Positions 43,384 to 52,141 are shown, counted from the stretch's first letter. The stretch: DNA of 64,000 nucleotides from Paenarthrobacter histidinolovorans (GCF_014647595.1 NZ_BMPM01000005.1:186001-250000), one strand, 5' to 3'. A program made the numbers and translations. The notes: generated from the letters alone by a model not told the origin.

Positions 43384-43830
43384 ATGTCCACCGTGACCCA
43401 GGTGTTCAAAGCCCCTGCCGCAGACGTCTGGAAGGTCATCCAGGAGGGCTGGCTGTACTCCGGCTGGGTGGTGGGAGCCTCCAGGATCCGGTCTGTCGAT
43501 GATCAATGGCCTGCCGTTGGGTCGGAACTACACCATTCCGTGGGATCCTGGCCGTTCCTGATCGATGACAGCAGCCGTGTCACCGCCGTCGAACCGGAAC
43601 GGAAGCTGGAACTCCGGGCGAGGGGGTGGCCCTTGGGCGAAGCAAAGGTGCTCATCACGTTGGAGGACCTCGGCGATTCCCAATGCAGGGTTGCTATCGC
43701 TGAGGACGCTGTGCGGGGCCCCGGCAAGGTGGTGCCGAAGAAACTGCGCGATCCCGTCATTGCTGTCCGCAACCGCGAAACCCTCAAGCGCTTGGAACTG
43801 ATGGCCCTGGGCGGGGCGGGCAGGTCCTAG
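43384..43830 (+). CDS. SRPBCC (START-like) family protein
   Basis: A small-molecule-binding helix-grip protein of 148 residues, with VTQVFKAPAADVWKVIQEGW at the start and a hydrophobic-cavity pattern (VTAVEPERKLELRARGWPLG). Related proteins bind lipids or aromatic compounds. GAAAGGA precedes the ATG. Its stop overlaps that of the HMG-CoA-lyase-like gene by 4 bp (CTAG). Confidence 0.82.
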   Translation: MSTVTQVFKAPAADVWKVIQEGWLYSGWVVGASRIRSVDDQWPAVGSELHHSVGSWPFLIDDSSRVTAVEPERKLELRARGWPLGEAKVLITLEDLGDSQCRVAIAEDAVRGPGKVVPKKLRDPVIAVRNRETLKRLELMALGGAGRS

Positions 43831-44777
43831 GAGCGCACTACCCAGTCAAAAGCCTCCGCCTTGGACCGTGCGCCTTGGGCTGACTTGGAGCGGTTGGGCT
43901 CATCAAGTTCTGCCAGCAATTTCTCCGACAACACCACGAGTTCGCCAAAGACCCCGGGAGTCAGCCACTCCGGGCGGGTCGCGAACAGGATGTCTTCGCT
44001 GGAGGTGTTGCCGCTGGCCCCCGGGGCGAAGGGGCAGCCACCGAGACCACCCAGGGCGCCGTCCACCATGGCAGCTCCTGCCTGGATGGCCGCGAGGGTA
44101 TTCGCCACCCCCAAACCCCAGGTGTCGTGACCGTGATAGACAATCCGGCGTGCAGGGGATTCGTCCCGAACACGCGCCACAAGGCTGGCAACCTGGGCGG
44201 GAACCGCCTGCCCCAAGGTGTCGCAGATGACGATGTCTGCGGTGCCCTCGGCGCGGGGGTCATTAGCGATCGAGAGGATGCGTTCCTCGGGAATGTAGCC
44301 CTCGAACGGGCAGGTAAAAGACGTTGCAATGCACAGCTGGATCTGCCCGTTCACGGCACGGGCGTATTCGACGGCCTCGGGCAGGGCCGCCAGGCTCTGA
44401 TCCGTGGTGCGGCCGATGTTCGCCTGGTTGTGGGAATCGGAGGCAGACAGGCAGTACTGGAAGTTCCGCGCCCCCGCAGCCGATGCCTTGGCCACGTGGC
44501 CAGGGGTGGCAACCCAAATCCAGCACTTCTCCAGCTCCTCCGGCGTGAGCGCCTGGACGACTTCCAGGGTGTTCGCCATGGTAGGAACCAGGTCGGCCCG
44601 GGCCATGGAGCCGAGTTCGATGGCGGGTACACCCAGACGCAGCAGCTCCCGGACCGTTTCGATCTTCTGGTCAGCCGTCAGGAGCTTGCCCGTGAGCTGC
44701 AAGCCGTCGCGCAGAGTTACGTCCCGAAGGACGGCTTGGCCCAGTGTTCCGGCCAGTGGGTTCCCGGTGAGGCTCAT
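43827..44777 (-). CDS. HMG-CoA lyase-like aldolase
   Basis: A TIM-barrel lyase of the HMGL family, 316 residues. The substrate-metal motif is LRDVTLRDGLQLTG (Arg and Asp near 18-25), then YHGHDTWGLGVANTLAA and the C-terminal signature GALGGLGGCPFAPGASGN. It would split a 3-hydroxy-3-methyl-acyl-CoA or similar into acetyl-CoA and a carbonyl product. It overlaps the CoA-transferase stop by ATGA and is co-translated with it. The pair could break down a branched acid such as hydroxymethylglutarate, citramalate or itaconate; which one cannot be seen. Confidence 0.85.
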   Translation of the reverse strand: MSLTGNPLAGTLGQAVLRDVTLRDGLQLTGKLLTADQKIETVRELLRLGVPAIELGSMARADLVPTMANTLEVVQALTPEELEKCWIWVATPGHVAKASAAGARNFQYCLSASDSHNQANIGRTTDQSLAALPEAVEYARAVNGQIQLCIATSFTCPFEGYIPEERILSIANDPRAEGTADIVICDTLGQAVPAQVASLVARVRDESPARRIVYHGHDTWGLGVANTLAAIQAGAAMVDGALGGLGGCPFAPGASGNTSSEDILFATRPEWLTPGVFGELVVLSEKLLAELDEPNRSKSAQGARSKAEAFDWVVRS

Positions 44778-46024
44778 GGCCGGGCTGCTTCCTCGCGGCC
44801 GGAGGCGGCATCGATTTCGCCGGCGTTCATGCCCAGGAGGCCTCCCAGGATCTCCTGGGTGTTTTCCCCGAGGTCCGGCCCGAGGTTGCGGATGGGCAGG
44901 GATTGACCGCCGATGACGGGAACAACACCGGGGAACCCAACCCCGGGGATGTTCTCCTCGCCCGTCGAGACATCGAATTTCTGAATCATGTTCCGTGCTG
45001 CGTACTGGCTGTCGTTACTGATGTCCGCCGCTGTGTAGATGGGTCCGGCGGGAACACCGGCCGCTTCCAGCACTGCCAGGGCTTCGGCGGCCGGCAGCGT
45101 GGCCGTCCATTCGCCGATCGCCTGATCGAGCTCCTCCCGTTGGGCCCAGCGCCCGGCATTGCTCTGCAAATCCGCGCGTTCGGCCAGATCCGGGCGTGCG
45201 ATGGTCTGCATGTACCGCTGGAAAATCGAATCGCCATTCCCGGCCACCACGATGCTCGCGCCGTCCCCGCACACGTACGCATTGGAGGGTGCGATGCCTT
45301 CCATTCGTCCACCAACGCGCTGACGGTCCACGCCGTACGCCTGGTAATCCGGAATCAGTGACTCCATCATGGAAAACATCGCCTCGTGCAGGGCAACGTC
45401 AATGACGCGTTCGGTGAGAGGAACAGCGGCACCCGGGTCCCGGCGTCGTGCTTCACGTTGGAACAGGCTCATAACGGAGCCGAAGGCGGCGTACAGTCCC
45501 GCGATCGAGTCTCCGATGGAGACCCCGACGCGTACAGGTGCCCGGTCCGGGTCGCCCACCAGATTGCGGAACCCTCCGTACGCTTCCGCGACGGCGGCAA
45601 AACCGGGCCGGCCGGACAGCGGGCCTGTCTGCCCGAAGGCGGAAATGCGGGTGACGATGAGGTCGGGGTTGGCCTCGTTCAGGACTTCCGGGCCGAGTCC
45701 CCACTTCTCCAGCGTGCCGGGACGGAAATTCTCCAGCAGGATGTCGCACTTGCCTACGAGCTCCAGGACCGCGCGCTTGCCCGCCTCCGTGCGCAGGTCG
45801 AGTACCACCGACTTCTTGTTCCGGTTCAGCGTCCGGTAAAGCATGGAGGTGGTGCCCTTATGCAGGCGCCAGTTGCGCAACTCGTCGCCCGTTCCGGGAC
45901 GTTCCACCTTGATGACTTCAGCGCCGAAGTCGGCAAGCAACCGGCCCGCCGTGGGAGCTGCGATGTAGTTGCCGAGCTCCAGGACCCGCACGCCGTCCAG
46001 CGGGGCAATTCTTTGCTCTGTCAT
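44774..46024 (-). CDS. CaiB/BaiF family III CoA-transferase
   Basis: A family III CoA-transferase of 416 residues, passing CoA between acids. The signature LDGVRVLELGNYIAAPTAGR is at the start, LRNWRLHKGTTSMLYRTLNRN near 50, FRPGTLEKWGLG and the catalytic Asp in VGVSIGDSIAGLYAA near residue 168. GGAAGAAG precedes the ATG. It precedes the lyase at 44777 and would supply its CoA ester. Confidence 0.9.
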   Translation of the reverse strand: MTEQRIAPLDGVRVLELGNYIAAPTAGRLLADFGAEVIKVERPGTGDELRNWRLHKGTTSMLYRTLNRNKKSVVLDLRTEAGKRAVLELVGKCDILLENFRPGTLEKWGLGPEVLNEANPDLIVTRISAFGQTGPLSGRPGFAAVAEAYGGFRNLVGDPDRAPVRVGVSIGDSIAGLYAAFGSVMSLFQREARRRDPGAAVPLTERVIDVALHEAMFSMMESLIPDYQAYGVDRQRVGGRMEGIAPSNAYVCGDGASIVVAGNGDSIFQRYMQTIARPDLAERADLQSNAGRWAQREELDQAIGEWTATLPAAEALAVLEAAGVPAGPIYTAADISNDSQYAARNMIQKFDVSTGEENIPGVGFPGVVPVIGGQSLPIRNLGPDLGENTQEILGGLLGMNAGEIDAASGREEAARP

Positions 46025-46073
46025 GGTCTTCTTCCATCCGGCAATGCCTCTTTTGCAAACCTAGACTAGGCCC

Positions 46074-46586
46074 ATGAGATACGCCATCCGGCCTGCGGTT
46101 GAACGGGATGTTCCCGGCATTGTGACTGTGGAGAGCGCGGCCGGGCGGCTGCCGGCTTCCGGGGCAGTGGATTTCTCCGAACGTATCAGAGCCGCTGTGG
46201 CAGATCCCGGGCGCCTGGTTCTGGTGGCCGAAGGGTTGGGCGGCCCGGCCGTGGGCGATGGTTGCGGTGTGGTTGGCTGGGCGAAAACGCACTATTACGA
46301 CGTCGGTGACGGTCCAGCGCCGGCGGGGCACTACCTGGGCGGCATCACCGTGGCCGCCGATTACCGCCGACGGGGAGTCGCGACTGCCATGACCACATCC
46401 CGGCTTGAGTGGATCTGGGAGCGCGCGGACGCGGCGTGGTACGTGGTGAACGCGCGCAATTCGACTTCTTTGGCTCTTCATCAACAGTGGGGGTTTCGAG
46501 AGGTCGCCCGCGGTGCCGCTTTTCATACTGTGACGTTCGACGGCGGCGAGGGAGTCCTGCTCACGGCGGCACGACCGCCGTCCTGA
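46074..46586 (+). CDS. GNAT family N-acetyltransferase
   Basis: A 170-residue acetyltransferase. The acetyl-CoA loop is ADYRRRGVATAMTTSRLEWI near 99-118 (R-R-x-G-V/I-A), and the second half has VVNARNSTSLALHQQWGFREV. The substrate, an amine or protein N-terminus, is unknown. TAGACT lies exactly 6 nt before the ATG (46062-46067), the leaderless pattern. It is divergent from the CoA-transferase. Confidence 0.88.
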   Translation: MRYAIRPAVERDVPGIVTVESAAGRLPASGAVDFSERIRAAVADPGRLVLVAEGLGGPAVGDGCGVVGWAKTHYYDVGDGPAPAGHYLGGITVAADYRRRGVATAMTTSRLEWIWERADAAWYVVNARNSTSLALHQQWGFREVARGAAFHTVTFDGGEGVLLTAARPPS

Positions 46587-46649
46587 CCCCATCCAACGGC
46601 TCTCCGATTTAGCATGGGTCCAGGGATGCGCCGACTGGGGGAGTGTGTG

Positions 46650-47729
46650 ATGGGGCCGTTGGATTCGATTCAAGCCAGTGCAGGGAAAGCCGAAACAGCT
46701 CAGGTGCCACCACGTCCGAAGATTCCTCGTCGGCGTACTTCACGGCTGCGGAAACTTGAGCTGGCCATCCTGGTGGTGTTGGTCCTGGCGGTGGCCCTTT
46801 CCGCGACTCCTTGGCCGTCAGCCTTGCTCATCCGCAGTGTTTTTGAACGGGGAGCCCAGGCCACCATCGACGAGATGACGCCCTACGTTCCCGATACGCC
46901 ATTCCAAACCCAGGCAGGCGTTGTCTACAAGCCAGGCTCCACGTTCGACGTTTTCAGCCCGGAAGGCACGGAAGCTCCCCTTCCTACGGTTGTGTGGATT
47001 CATGGAGGCGCCTGGATTTCCGGAGCGCAGCGCGACGTCAATCCCTACCTGAAGATCCTGGCCGCCAAGGGCTACACCACCATCGGCATGAGCTATCCGA
47101 TTGCGCCGGAAGCCACGTACCCGACCGCTGTGCGGGACATCAATGAGGCCTTGGCCTATATCAAGGCGCATGCTGCCGAGCTCAATGTGGACAGCAGCCG
47201 CATCGTGCTCGCGGGCGATTCCGCCGGTGCCCAGCTCGCCAGCCAGATGACCACGCTCACCGTGAACCCCGAGTACGCCAATCTGATGGGAATCCAGCCG
47301 GCGCTTCAGAAATCGGAGCTTGCCGCCACGATTCTGCATTGCGGTGTCTACGACCTCCGGGCCATGGCAGACCTCAGTGGCATCGTAGCGTGGGGTTTCA
47401 AGACCTCCCTGTGGGCCTACACGGGTACCAAGGACTGGTCAGCCACGTATGCCGGGGCCACCATGTCCACCATTGATTTTGTTACTCCCGGCTTCCCGCC
47501 CACATTTATCAGCGGCGGTAACGGCGACGGGCTCACTTGGTTGCAGTCGGTGCCCTACAGCAACCGACTGAAGGCCGCCGGGGTGCCCGTGACCGAGCTG
47601 TTCTGGCCCGCCAACCATGAGCCCGAGCTGCCGCACGAATACCAATTCCACCTGAATTTCAGCGAGGCCCAGGAGGCGCGGGACAAGACGTTCGATTTCC
47701 TGGCACGGTACACCGCTGGGAAGCCGTAG
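46650..47729 (+). CDS. Alpha/beta hydrolase (HSL-type esterase) with N-terminal membrane anchor
   Basis: A 359-residue hydrolase. The N-terminus has a basic region (PRPKIPRRRTSRLRK) and one hydrophobic helix at about 38-56, so it is probably anchored. The oxyanion motif is IHGGAW near 125 and the nucleophile is Ser in GDSAG near 194; the His is likely in ANHEPELPHE. GGGGGAG at 46636 selects the ATG at 46650 over the frame start at 46614. Carboxylesterases and lipases of this type act on short acyl chains. Confidence 0.88.
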   Translation: MGPLDSIQASAGKAETAQVPPRPKIPRRRTSRLRKLELAILVVLVLAVALSATPWPSALLIRSVFERGAQATIDEMTPYVPDTPFQTQAGVVYKPGSTFDVFSPEGTEAPLPTVVWIHGGAWISGAQRDVNPYLKILAAKGYTTIGMSYPIAPEATYPTAVRDINEALAYIKAHAAELNVDSSRIVLAGDSAGAQLASQMTTLTVNPEYANLMGIQPALQKSELAATILHCGVYDLRAMADLSGIVAWGFKTSLWAYTGTKDWSATYAGATMSTIDFVTPGFPPTFISGGNGDGLTWLQSVPYSNRLKAAGVPVTELFWPANHEPELPHEYQFHLNFSEAQEARDKTFDFLARYTAGKP

Positions 47730-47919
47730 CCTCGAGTGGCAGGCCCGGACCCATCTGAGGGCCGCAAAGGATGTTCCAGGTCCGGGGGCCAACTATGCCG
47801 TCGGGCTGGCCCATTTCCTGCGTGGGCAGAGGTGTCCATGTGGATAACGGCCGTCAGTCTTGGGAGAACGCCAAGAAGAGCTCCCGGGAATACTTCCGCA
47901 CGCACCCCTGTTCTTAGAT

Positions 47920-47939
47920 TTAGATGCAAATGCATGTAA
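47920..47939. promoter_or_regulatory. Inverted repeat before the FMN reductase gene
   Basis: TTAGATGCA and TGCATGTAA are inverted repeats around AA with one mismatch, ending 29 bp before the ATG at 47969. The layout is that of a MarR-type operator; no MarR gene is in the window. Confidence 0.45.
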
Positions 47940-47968
47940 GCTGGATGAACGAGCAACAGGAGAATGCC

Positions 47969-48595
47969 ATGGAAACCCGCCGCATCACCGTACTTTCCGC
48001 CGGACTCGGCGTACCGTCGTCGAGCCGCTTGCTGGCGGACCAGCTGGCAGCCTCTGCCGAGCGGCAGCTGCGCGGAGCCGGTTATGAGGTGAAGATCGAC
48101 ATCGTCGAGCTGCGCGACCTCGCAGTGGACATTGCCAACAACTTCGTCACCGGCTATGCCGCGCCGCGACTCGCAGAGGTGATTGCCGGCGTCGAGGATT
48201 CCGACGCCATCATCGCCGTCAGCCCGGTCTTCAGCGCATCCTACAGCGGACTGTTCAAGTCGTTCATCGACGTCCTCGACCCCAAGTCCCTGGACGGCAA
48301 AGCGGTACTGCTGGGCGCAACCGGCGGCACCGACCGCCACCAGATGGTCCTCGACTACGCGATGCGACCCCTGTTCACCTACCTGCGCACCCGGATTGCC
48401 GCTACCGGCGTCTTCGCCGGACCGCAGGACTGGGGGAACACCGACGACGGCGGCTCGCCCCTTTCGTCGCGGGTGGACCGGGCCGCCGGTGAACTCGTGC
48501 AACTGCTCAGTGGCCCCCAGCCGCACCGCAAGAACGACGCATTGGAATCACTGCCGTTCGAACAACTGCTCGCAGGGATCTCGGCCGGCAGGTAA
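47969..48595 (+). CDS. NADPH-dependent FMN reductase
   Basis: A 208-residue flavin reductase of the NAD(P)H-dependent FMN reductase family, resembling the CE1759 type that partners luciferase-like monooxygenases. Motifs are LSAGLGVPSSSRLLADQLA and AVSPVFSASYSGLFKSFIDVL near 85-105 (FMN phosphate binding), then LLGATGG. GGAG 8 nt upstream selects the ATG at 47969; the open frame from 47924 is in the operator region. No monooxygenase is adjacent. Confidence 0.83.
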   Translation: METRRITVLSAGLGVPSSSRLLADQLAASAERQLRGAGYEVKIDIVELRDLAVDIANNFVTGYAAPRLAEVIAGVEDSDAIIAVSPVFSASYSGLFKSFIDVLDPKSLDGKAVLLGATGGTDRHQMVLDYAMRPLFTYLRTRIAATGVFAGPQDWGNTDDGGSPLSSRVDRAAGELVQLLSGPQPHRKNDALESLPFEQLLAGISAGR

Positions 48596-48632
48596 CTCGA
48601 ACTTAAAGCCAGGTCCGCTCGTTGGGGCAAGC

Positions 48633-49007
48633 ATGAAATGTCCTGTGGATTCCATTGACCTGGTGATGAGTGAACGAAGCGGCGTGGAGATTGACTACTG
48701 CCCGCAATGCAGGGGCGTGTGGCTGGATCGCGGCGAGCTGGACAAGATCATCGACCGTGTGGCTGCAGAGACTGGACCGGCCTTGTCCCGGCAGGCACCC
48801 GCGCCGGCCCAACCGCCGATCGCACCGCCACCCCTCTACAACCCCTTTGAATCACGTCCGCAGGAACCGCGGTACGAGGATCGGGACCGGCGCGATGGCC
48901 GTGGCGACTACGATCGGCGGGACTATGACCGGCGGGATGGTCGTGACCAGTACGGCCGCAAGCGGAAGAAGAAGGAAGGGTTCCTGGGGGACTTGTTCGA
49001 CTTCTGA
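48633..49007 (+). CDS. zf-TFIIB zinc-ribbon protein
   Basis: A 124-residue protein. The zinc ribbon MKCPVDSIDLVMSERSGVEI, then DYCPQCRGVWLDRGELDKII, is the PF13453 pattern; only three Cys are present, the fourth ligand being Asp in CPVD. The second half is Pro-rich, then a stretch of Arg/Asp/Tyr repeats (DRRDYDRRDGRDQYG) and ends RKKKEGFLGDLFDF. The repeats are low-complexity and may bind RNA. The role is unknown. It is 37 bp after the FMN reductase. Confidence 0.84.
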   Translation: MKCPVDSIDLVMSERSGVEIDYCPQCRGVWLDRGELDKIIDRVAAETGPALSRQAPAPAQPPIAPPPLYNPFESRPQEPRYEDRDRRDGRGDYDRRDYDRRDGRDQYGRKRKKKEGFLGDLFDF

Positions 49008-49013
49008 GTTACC

Positions 49014-49589
49014 TCAGTCGTCAAGGAGCTCGATGAACTCGCGGGCCTGCTTGATGTTGATGTCCGAGTGGCGGGTCAAAGCCAGCGCGGCGCCCTCCAC
49101 GTCGCCGCTCTTTGCCAAGGTCCGGATCCGTCCGTAGATTTCGTCGTTCAGCATGTTGCTGCTCACTTCACGGGTCACTTCGCCCTTGCTGACGATCGCC
49201 CGGTAGCGGTAGGGGAAGCGCTCGGGCTCATCGTCATCGTCCGCGAGCAGGTCCTTGGCGGGGGCTTCCGGCGTGAATGGCTGGGGGTGCGCCGCCAGGG
49301 CGCCGACGGCGTTACGCGAGGCCCGCAGGCCCTCTCCGGTTGCCTGCAGGTAAAGCTTGATGGCCGCCATGCCCTGGCCCTGCGCGATGAGCGAGTACAG
49401 CTGGCGGTGTTGCTCCTGGTTGAGTTTGGCCGCGGATTCCTTTGCCAGCTCGATCGGGTCCTTGGGTGCGTTCGCTGCAGCGGAGTCTGCCTTGGTTTCA
49501 GCCGAGCGCTTGGTGAAGGAGTGAATGAGCAGGAGCACTCCCGCAACCACCGCAATGAGGATCAGGAGCGGAATGAGGATGGAATCCAT
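49014..49589 (-). CDS. Membrane-anchored protein with L7/L12-like C-terminal domain
   Basis: A 191-residue protein with one N-terminal helix (ILIPLLILIAVVAGVLLLIHS), then a charged region and an L7/L12-C-terminal-like segment: QGQGMAAIKLYLQATGEGLRAS. A second helical section (SGDVEGAALALTRHSDINIKQAREFIELLDD) has the same pattern. The fold normally binds translation factors, but in anchored proteins its role is unknown. It follows the gene at 49597 by 7 bp in one operon. Confidence 0.7.
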   Translation of the reverse strand: MDSILIPLLILIAVVAGVLLLIHSFTKRSAETKADSAAANAPKDPIELAKESAAKLNQEQHRQLYSLIAQGQGMAAIKLYLQATGEGLRASRNAVGALAAHPQPFTPEAPAKDLLADDDDEPERFPYRYRAIVSKGEVTREVSSNMLNDEIYGRIRTLAKSGDVEGAALALTRHSDINIKQAREFIELLDD

Positions 49590-49596
49590 GGCGTTG

Positions 49597-50076
49597 TCAG
49601 AGCCGATCTACGTAGTTCTTGGCGGTAAGCAAATCTGAGTGGGTGGCTTGGCGAAGAACTTTGATGGCCTCGATCTTTTTCCCGCTCCGGACCAGGTTCT
49701 GCAATTCGAAGGCGAGCTGGGGGTTGAGCTGGCCGTTGGGGAGGACTGCAGGCTGGTGGCCCTGCTGACCCGCCGCTTGTGAGCGCGCGGCCTGAGCCTG
49801 GACTGCGCTGCGACTCTGCTCTGTCTGCTGGCTGTGCTGGGCTTCGTTTTGGCTGGGCTTGGTGGTGGCCTCAATCCGGGCCCGAAGAGCCAACGCTTCC
49901 TGGACTTGGGAAGCCTGGTGCGCGGCGGAGCGGGCCGCCAGCTCCCGCTGGTATCTCTCAGCGTCCGACACTCCGGTGTCCCTTGGCTTGAAGGCCGCGG
50001 TCAAGGCCCACAGCAGGCCCAAGAGGACAAGAAGCGGAAGGGCAATCGTCAACACGTCACCAAAGTTCATCCCCAT
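49597..50076 (-). CDS. Membrane-anchored protein with L7/L12-like C-terminal domain (second copy)
   Basis: A 159-residue protein with one helix (about 8-28, VLTIALPLLVLLGLLWALTA), a Gln/Ala-rich helical stalk and the C-terminal motif NLVRSGKKIEAIKVLRQATH, then SDLLTAKNYVDRL, matching the ribosomal L7/L12 tail. TAAGCT (50083-50088) is exactly 6 nt before the ATG at 50076, leaderless; an in-frame ATG is two codons later. Probably a paralogue of the gene at 49014. Confidence 0.7.
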   Translation of the reverse strand: MGMNFGDVLTIALPLLVLLGLLWALTAAFKPRDTGVSDAERYQRELAARSAAHQASQVQEALALRARIEATTKPSQNEAQHSQQTEQSRSAVQAQAARSQAAGQQGHQPAVLPNGQLNPQLAFELQNLVRSGKKIEAIKVLRQATHSDLLTAKNYVDRL

Positions 50077-50101
50077 GCTTAGAGCTTATGCCAGAACTGC
50101 G

Positions 50102-50527
50102 TTATCCACAGCACATTCCACGATGGGCATAGGCTTCTGAGAGAGCAGTGTCAAATTAAGGGTGCAAATGTAAGACGCATCACATTTGAGGCATGTTTAT
50201 TGGACTTTTACCCGCTCGTGTGGGTACCCGGGCGTCCGGGGCTGTGGATGATTTGCCGCCAAATCTTTCTTTAGTCCACAGCTTGTGAAGTGCGTTTCCG
50301 CAGGTCAGAGCCTTCATTCCGTCAAAAGAAATTCTCTATCCACAGAGTAGTGCACAGTCTGTGCACAACGTGGGGATGGTATTCCACAGCTTTTCCACAG
50401 GGGTCATCCGGAGCCTGCTGTAACGTGTCTGAAGTGTCCAATTTGGGCACTGATTTCCCCGCACTGAGTTCCCTGGGACGCAAAAAGTCACTTCTTGTGG
50501 CGATCCCGCGGAAGTGGTTGTGGATAA
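50102..50527. promoter_or_regulatory. Cluster of DnaA-box-like sequences
   Basis: Perfect TTATCCACA at 50102-50110 (+) and at 50519-50527 (-). One-mismatch sites: 50243-50251 (-), 50336-50344 (+), 50391-50399 (+), and TAGTCCACA at 50272-50280 relative to TTGTCCACA. A weaker one is TATTCCACA at 50380-50388. The density suggests DnaA binding, either for dnaB control or as a DnaA-titrating site. Confidence 0.5.
50350..50366. repeat. Inverted repeat GTGCACAG-T-CTGTGCAC
   Basis: Perfect 8-bp arms with a 1-base spacer, inside the DnaA-box-rich gap. A protein site or small hairpin; function unknown. Confidence 0.5.
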
Positions 50528-50660
50528 CTTGTGGAAAGCTATTTTGTCCGACCTGCCTGACATCCTCAGAGCAACCCGGGCGGACGGCGTAGCCACACAC
50601 TGCGCATTACAGACCGCCAGGGAGCACATCTCTGCAGCGGTACACATTTGGAGGACGGCT

Positions 50661-52046
50661 TTGTCAGTTACGCACTTGGACTCAATCGAGGGCACACGCG
50701 CTTCGGACTCCAGCCGGAAGCCTCCCCAGGACATACCTGCTGAACAATCCGTACTCGGCGGCATGATGCTGTCCAAGGACGCCATCGCCGACGTCGTCGA
50801 GATCGTCCGTGGGCATGACTTCTACCGCCCGGCCCATGAGACCATCTACGAATCCATCATCGACCTCTACGGTCGGGGTGAACCGGCTGACGCCGTGACC
50901 GTCTCCGATGAGTTGACCAAGCGTGGCGAGATCAACCGGATCGGCGGCCCCGCCTATCTCCACGAACTCATCCAGACGGTTCCTACTGCAGCCAACGCCG
51001 GATACTACGCCGAGATCGTGGCCGAGCGTGCGGTGCTCCGCCGCCTGGTTAATGCCGGTACCAAGATCGTCCAGATGGGCTACGGCCAGGACGGCGAAGT
51101 GGAAGACCTCGTCAACCAGGCACAAGCCGAGGTGTACGCCGTTGCTGAAAAGCGCACGGCCGAGGACTACGTGGCGTTGAAGGACGTCATGGAGTCCACC
51201 GTGGACGAGATCGAAGCCTCCGGCCACCGCGGTGAAGGCATGACAGGTGTTCCCACCGGTTTCTATGAGCTCGACGAACTGACGCACGGCCTGCACCCGG
51301 GCCAGATGATCGTTATCGCAGCCCGACCCGCTGTTGGTAAGTCCACCTTTGCGTTGGACTTCGCCCGTTCGGCTGCGATCAAGAACAACCTGGCCACGGT
51401 CATGTTCTCCTTGGAAATGGGCCGGAACGAGATCGCCATGCGTCTTCTGTCCGCAGAAGCCACCATCGGCCTTCAGGATCTCCGCAAGGGCACCATCAAG
51501 GACGAGCAATGGTCCAAGATCGCCACCACCATGGGCCGCATGAACGATGCTCCGCTGTTCATCGATGACAGCCCCAACATGTCGCTCATGGAGATCCGGG
51601 CGAAATGCCGCCGCCTGAAGCAGCAGCACGACCTCAAACTCGTGATCCTTGACTACCTCCAGCTCATGAGCTCGGGCAAGAAGGTAGAGTCCCGGCAACA
51701 GGAAGTCTCCGAGTTCTCGCGTGCCCTTAAGCTGCTCGCCAAGGAGCTGCAGGTACCTGTCATTGCGCTGTCACAGCTGAACCGTGGTTCCGAGCAGCGT
51801 CAAGACAAGCGGCCGATGGTTTCCGACCTCCGTGAATCCGGTTCCATTGAGCAGGACGCCGACATGGTCATCCTGCTTCACCGTGAAGACGTCTACGACA
51901 AGGAATCACCGCGTGCCGGCGAAGCGGACATCCTGATCGCCAAGCACCGTAACGGCCCCACCAAGGACATCGTTGTTGCCTTCCAGGGCCACTATTCCCG
52001 CTTCGCCAACATGGCAGGCGATACCGGCGGTGGCGGCGGCTTCTAA
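50661..52046 (+). CDS. dnaB: Replicative DNA helicase DnaB
   Basis: The hexameric replicative helicase, 461 residues. The N-terminal domain (IPAEQSVLGGMMLSKDAIAD, FYRPAHETIYESI) precedes the RecA-like core with Walker A ARPAVGKST, Walker B LKLVILDYLQLM and SQLNRGSEQRQDKRPMVSDL. No intein is present. The start is placed at a TTG, because GGAGGA lies 5 nt upstream and the protein then begins LSVTHLDSIEG; the frame is open from 50514, but the extra 49 residues look like leader sequence. Its leader is DnaA-box rich. Confidence 0.95.
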   Translation: MSVTHLDSIEGTRASDSSRKPPQDIPAEQSVLGGMMLSKDAIADVVEIVRGHDFYRPAHETIYESIIDLYGRGEPADAVTVSDELTKRGEINRIGGPAYLHELIQTVPTAANAGYYAEIVAERAVLRRLVNAGTKIVQMGYGQDGEVEDLVNQAQAEVYAVAEKRTAEDYVALKDVMESTVDEIEASGHRGEGMTGVPTGFYELDELTHGLHPGQMIVIAARPAVGKSTFALDFARSAAIKNNLATVMFSLEMGRNEIAMRLLSAEATIGLQDLRKGTIKDEQWSKIATTMGRMNDAPLFIDDSPNMSLMEIRAKCRRLKQQHDLKLVILDYLQLMSSGKKVESRQQEVSEFSRALKLLAKELQVPVIALSQLNRGSEQRQDKRPMVSDLRESGSIEQDADMVILLHREDVYDKESPRAGEADILIAKHRNGPTKDIVVAFQGHYSRFANMAGDTGGGGGF

Positions 52047-52141
52047 GCTTCGCGTGGTCCCGCTCCGGGCAGTGTCACGGGGCAAGTAGTGTTGATTCGG
52101 TCCGCGTCCGCGGGTTCATCACTGACTTATTGGGGGAACAT

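Larger units (their letters stand above)
50077..50660. other. Intergenic region upstream of dnaB, DnaA-box rich
   Basis: There is no convincing gene in these 584 bases; open frames are short and lack a ribosome site. It is more A/T-rich than its surroundings, especially around 50140-50220 and 50270-50350. It holds several DnaA-box-like 9-mers and an inverted repeat. The promoter of dnaB should lie at the right end but no clear -35/-10 pair was found. Confidence 0.6.

Noticed and set aside
50290..50592. Possible 100-codon gene before dnaB
   Set aside because: No ribosome site, odd composition, and it lies in the DnaA-box-rich control region.
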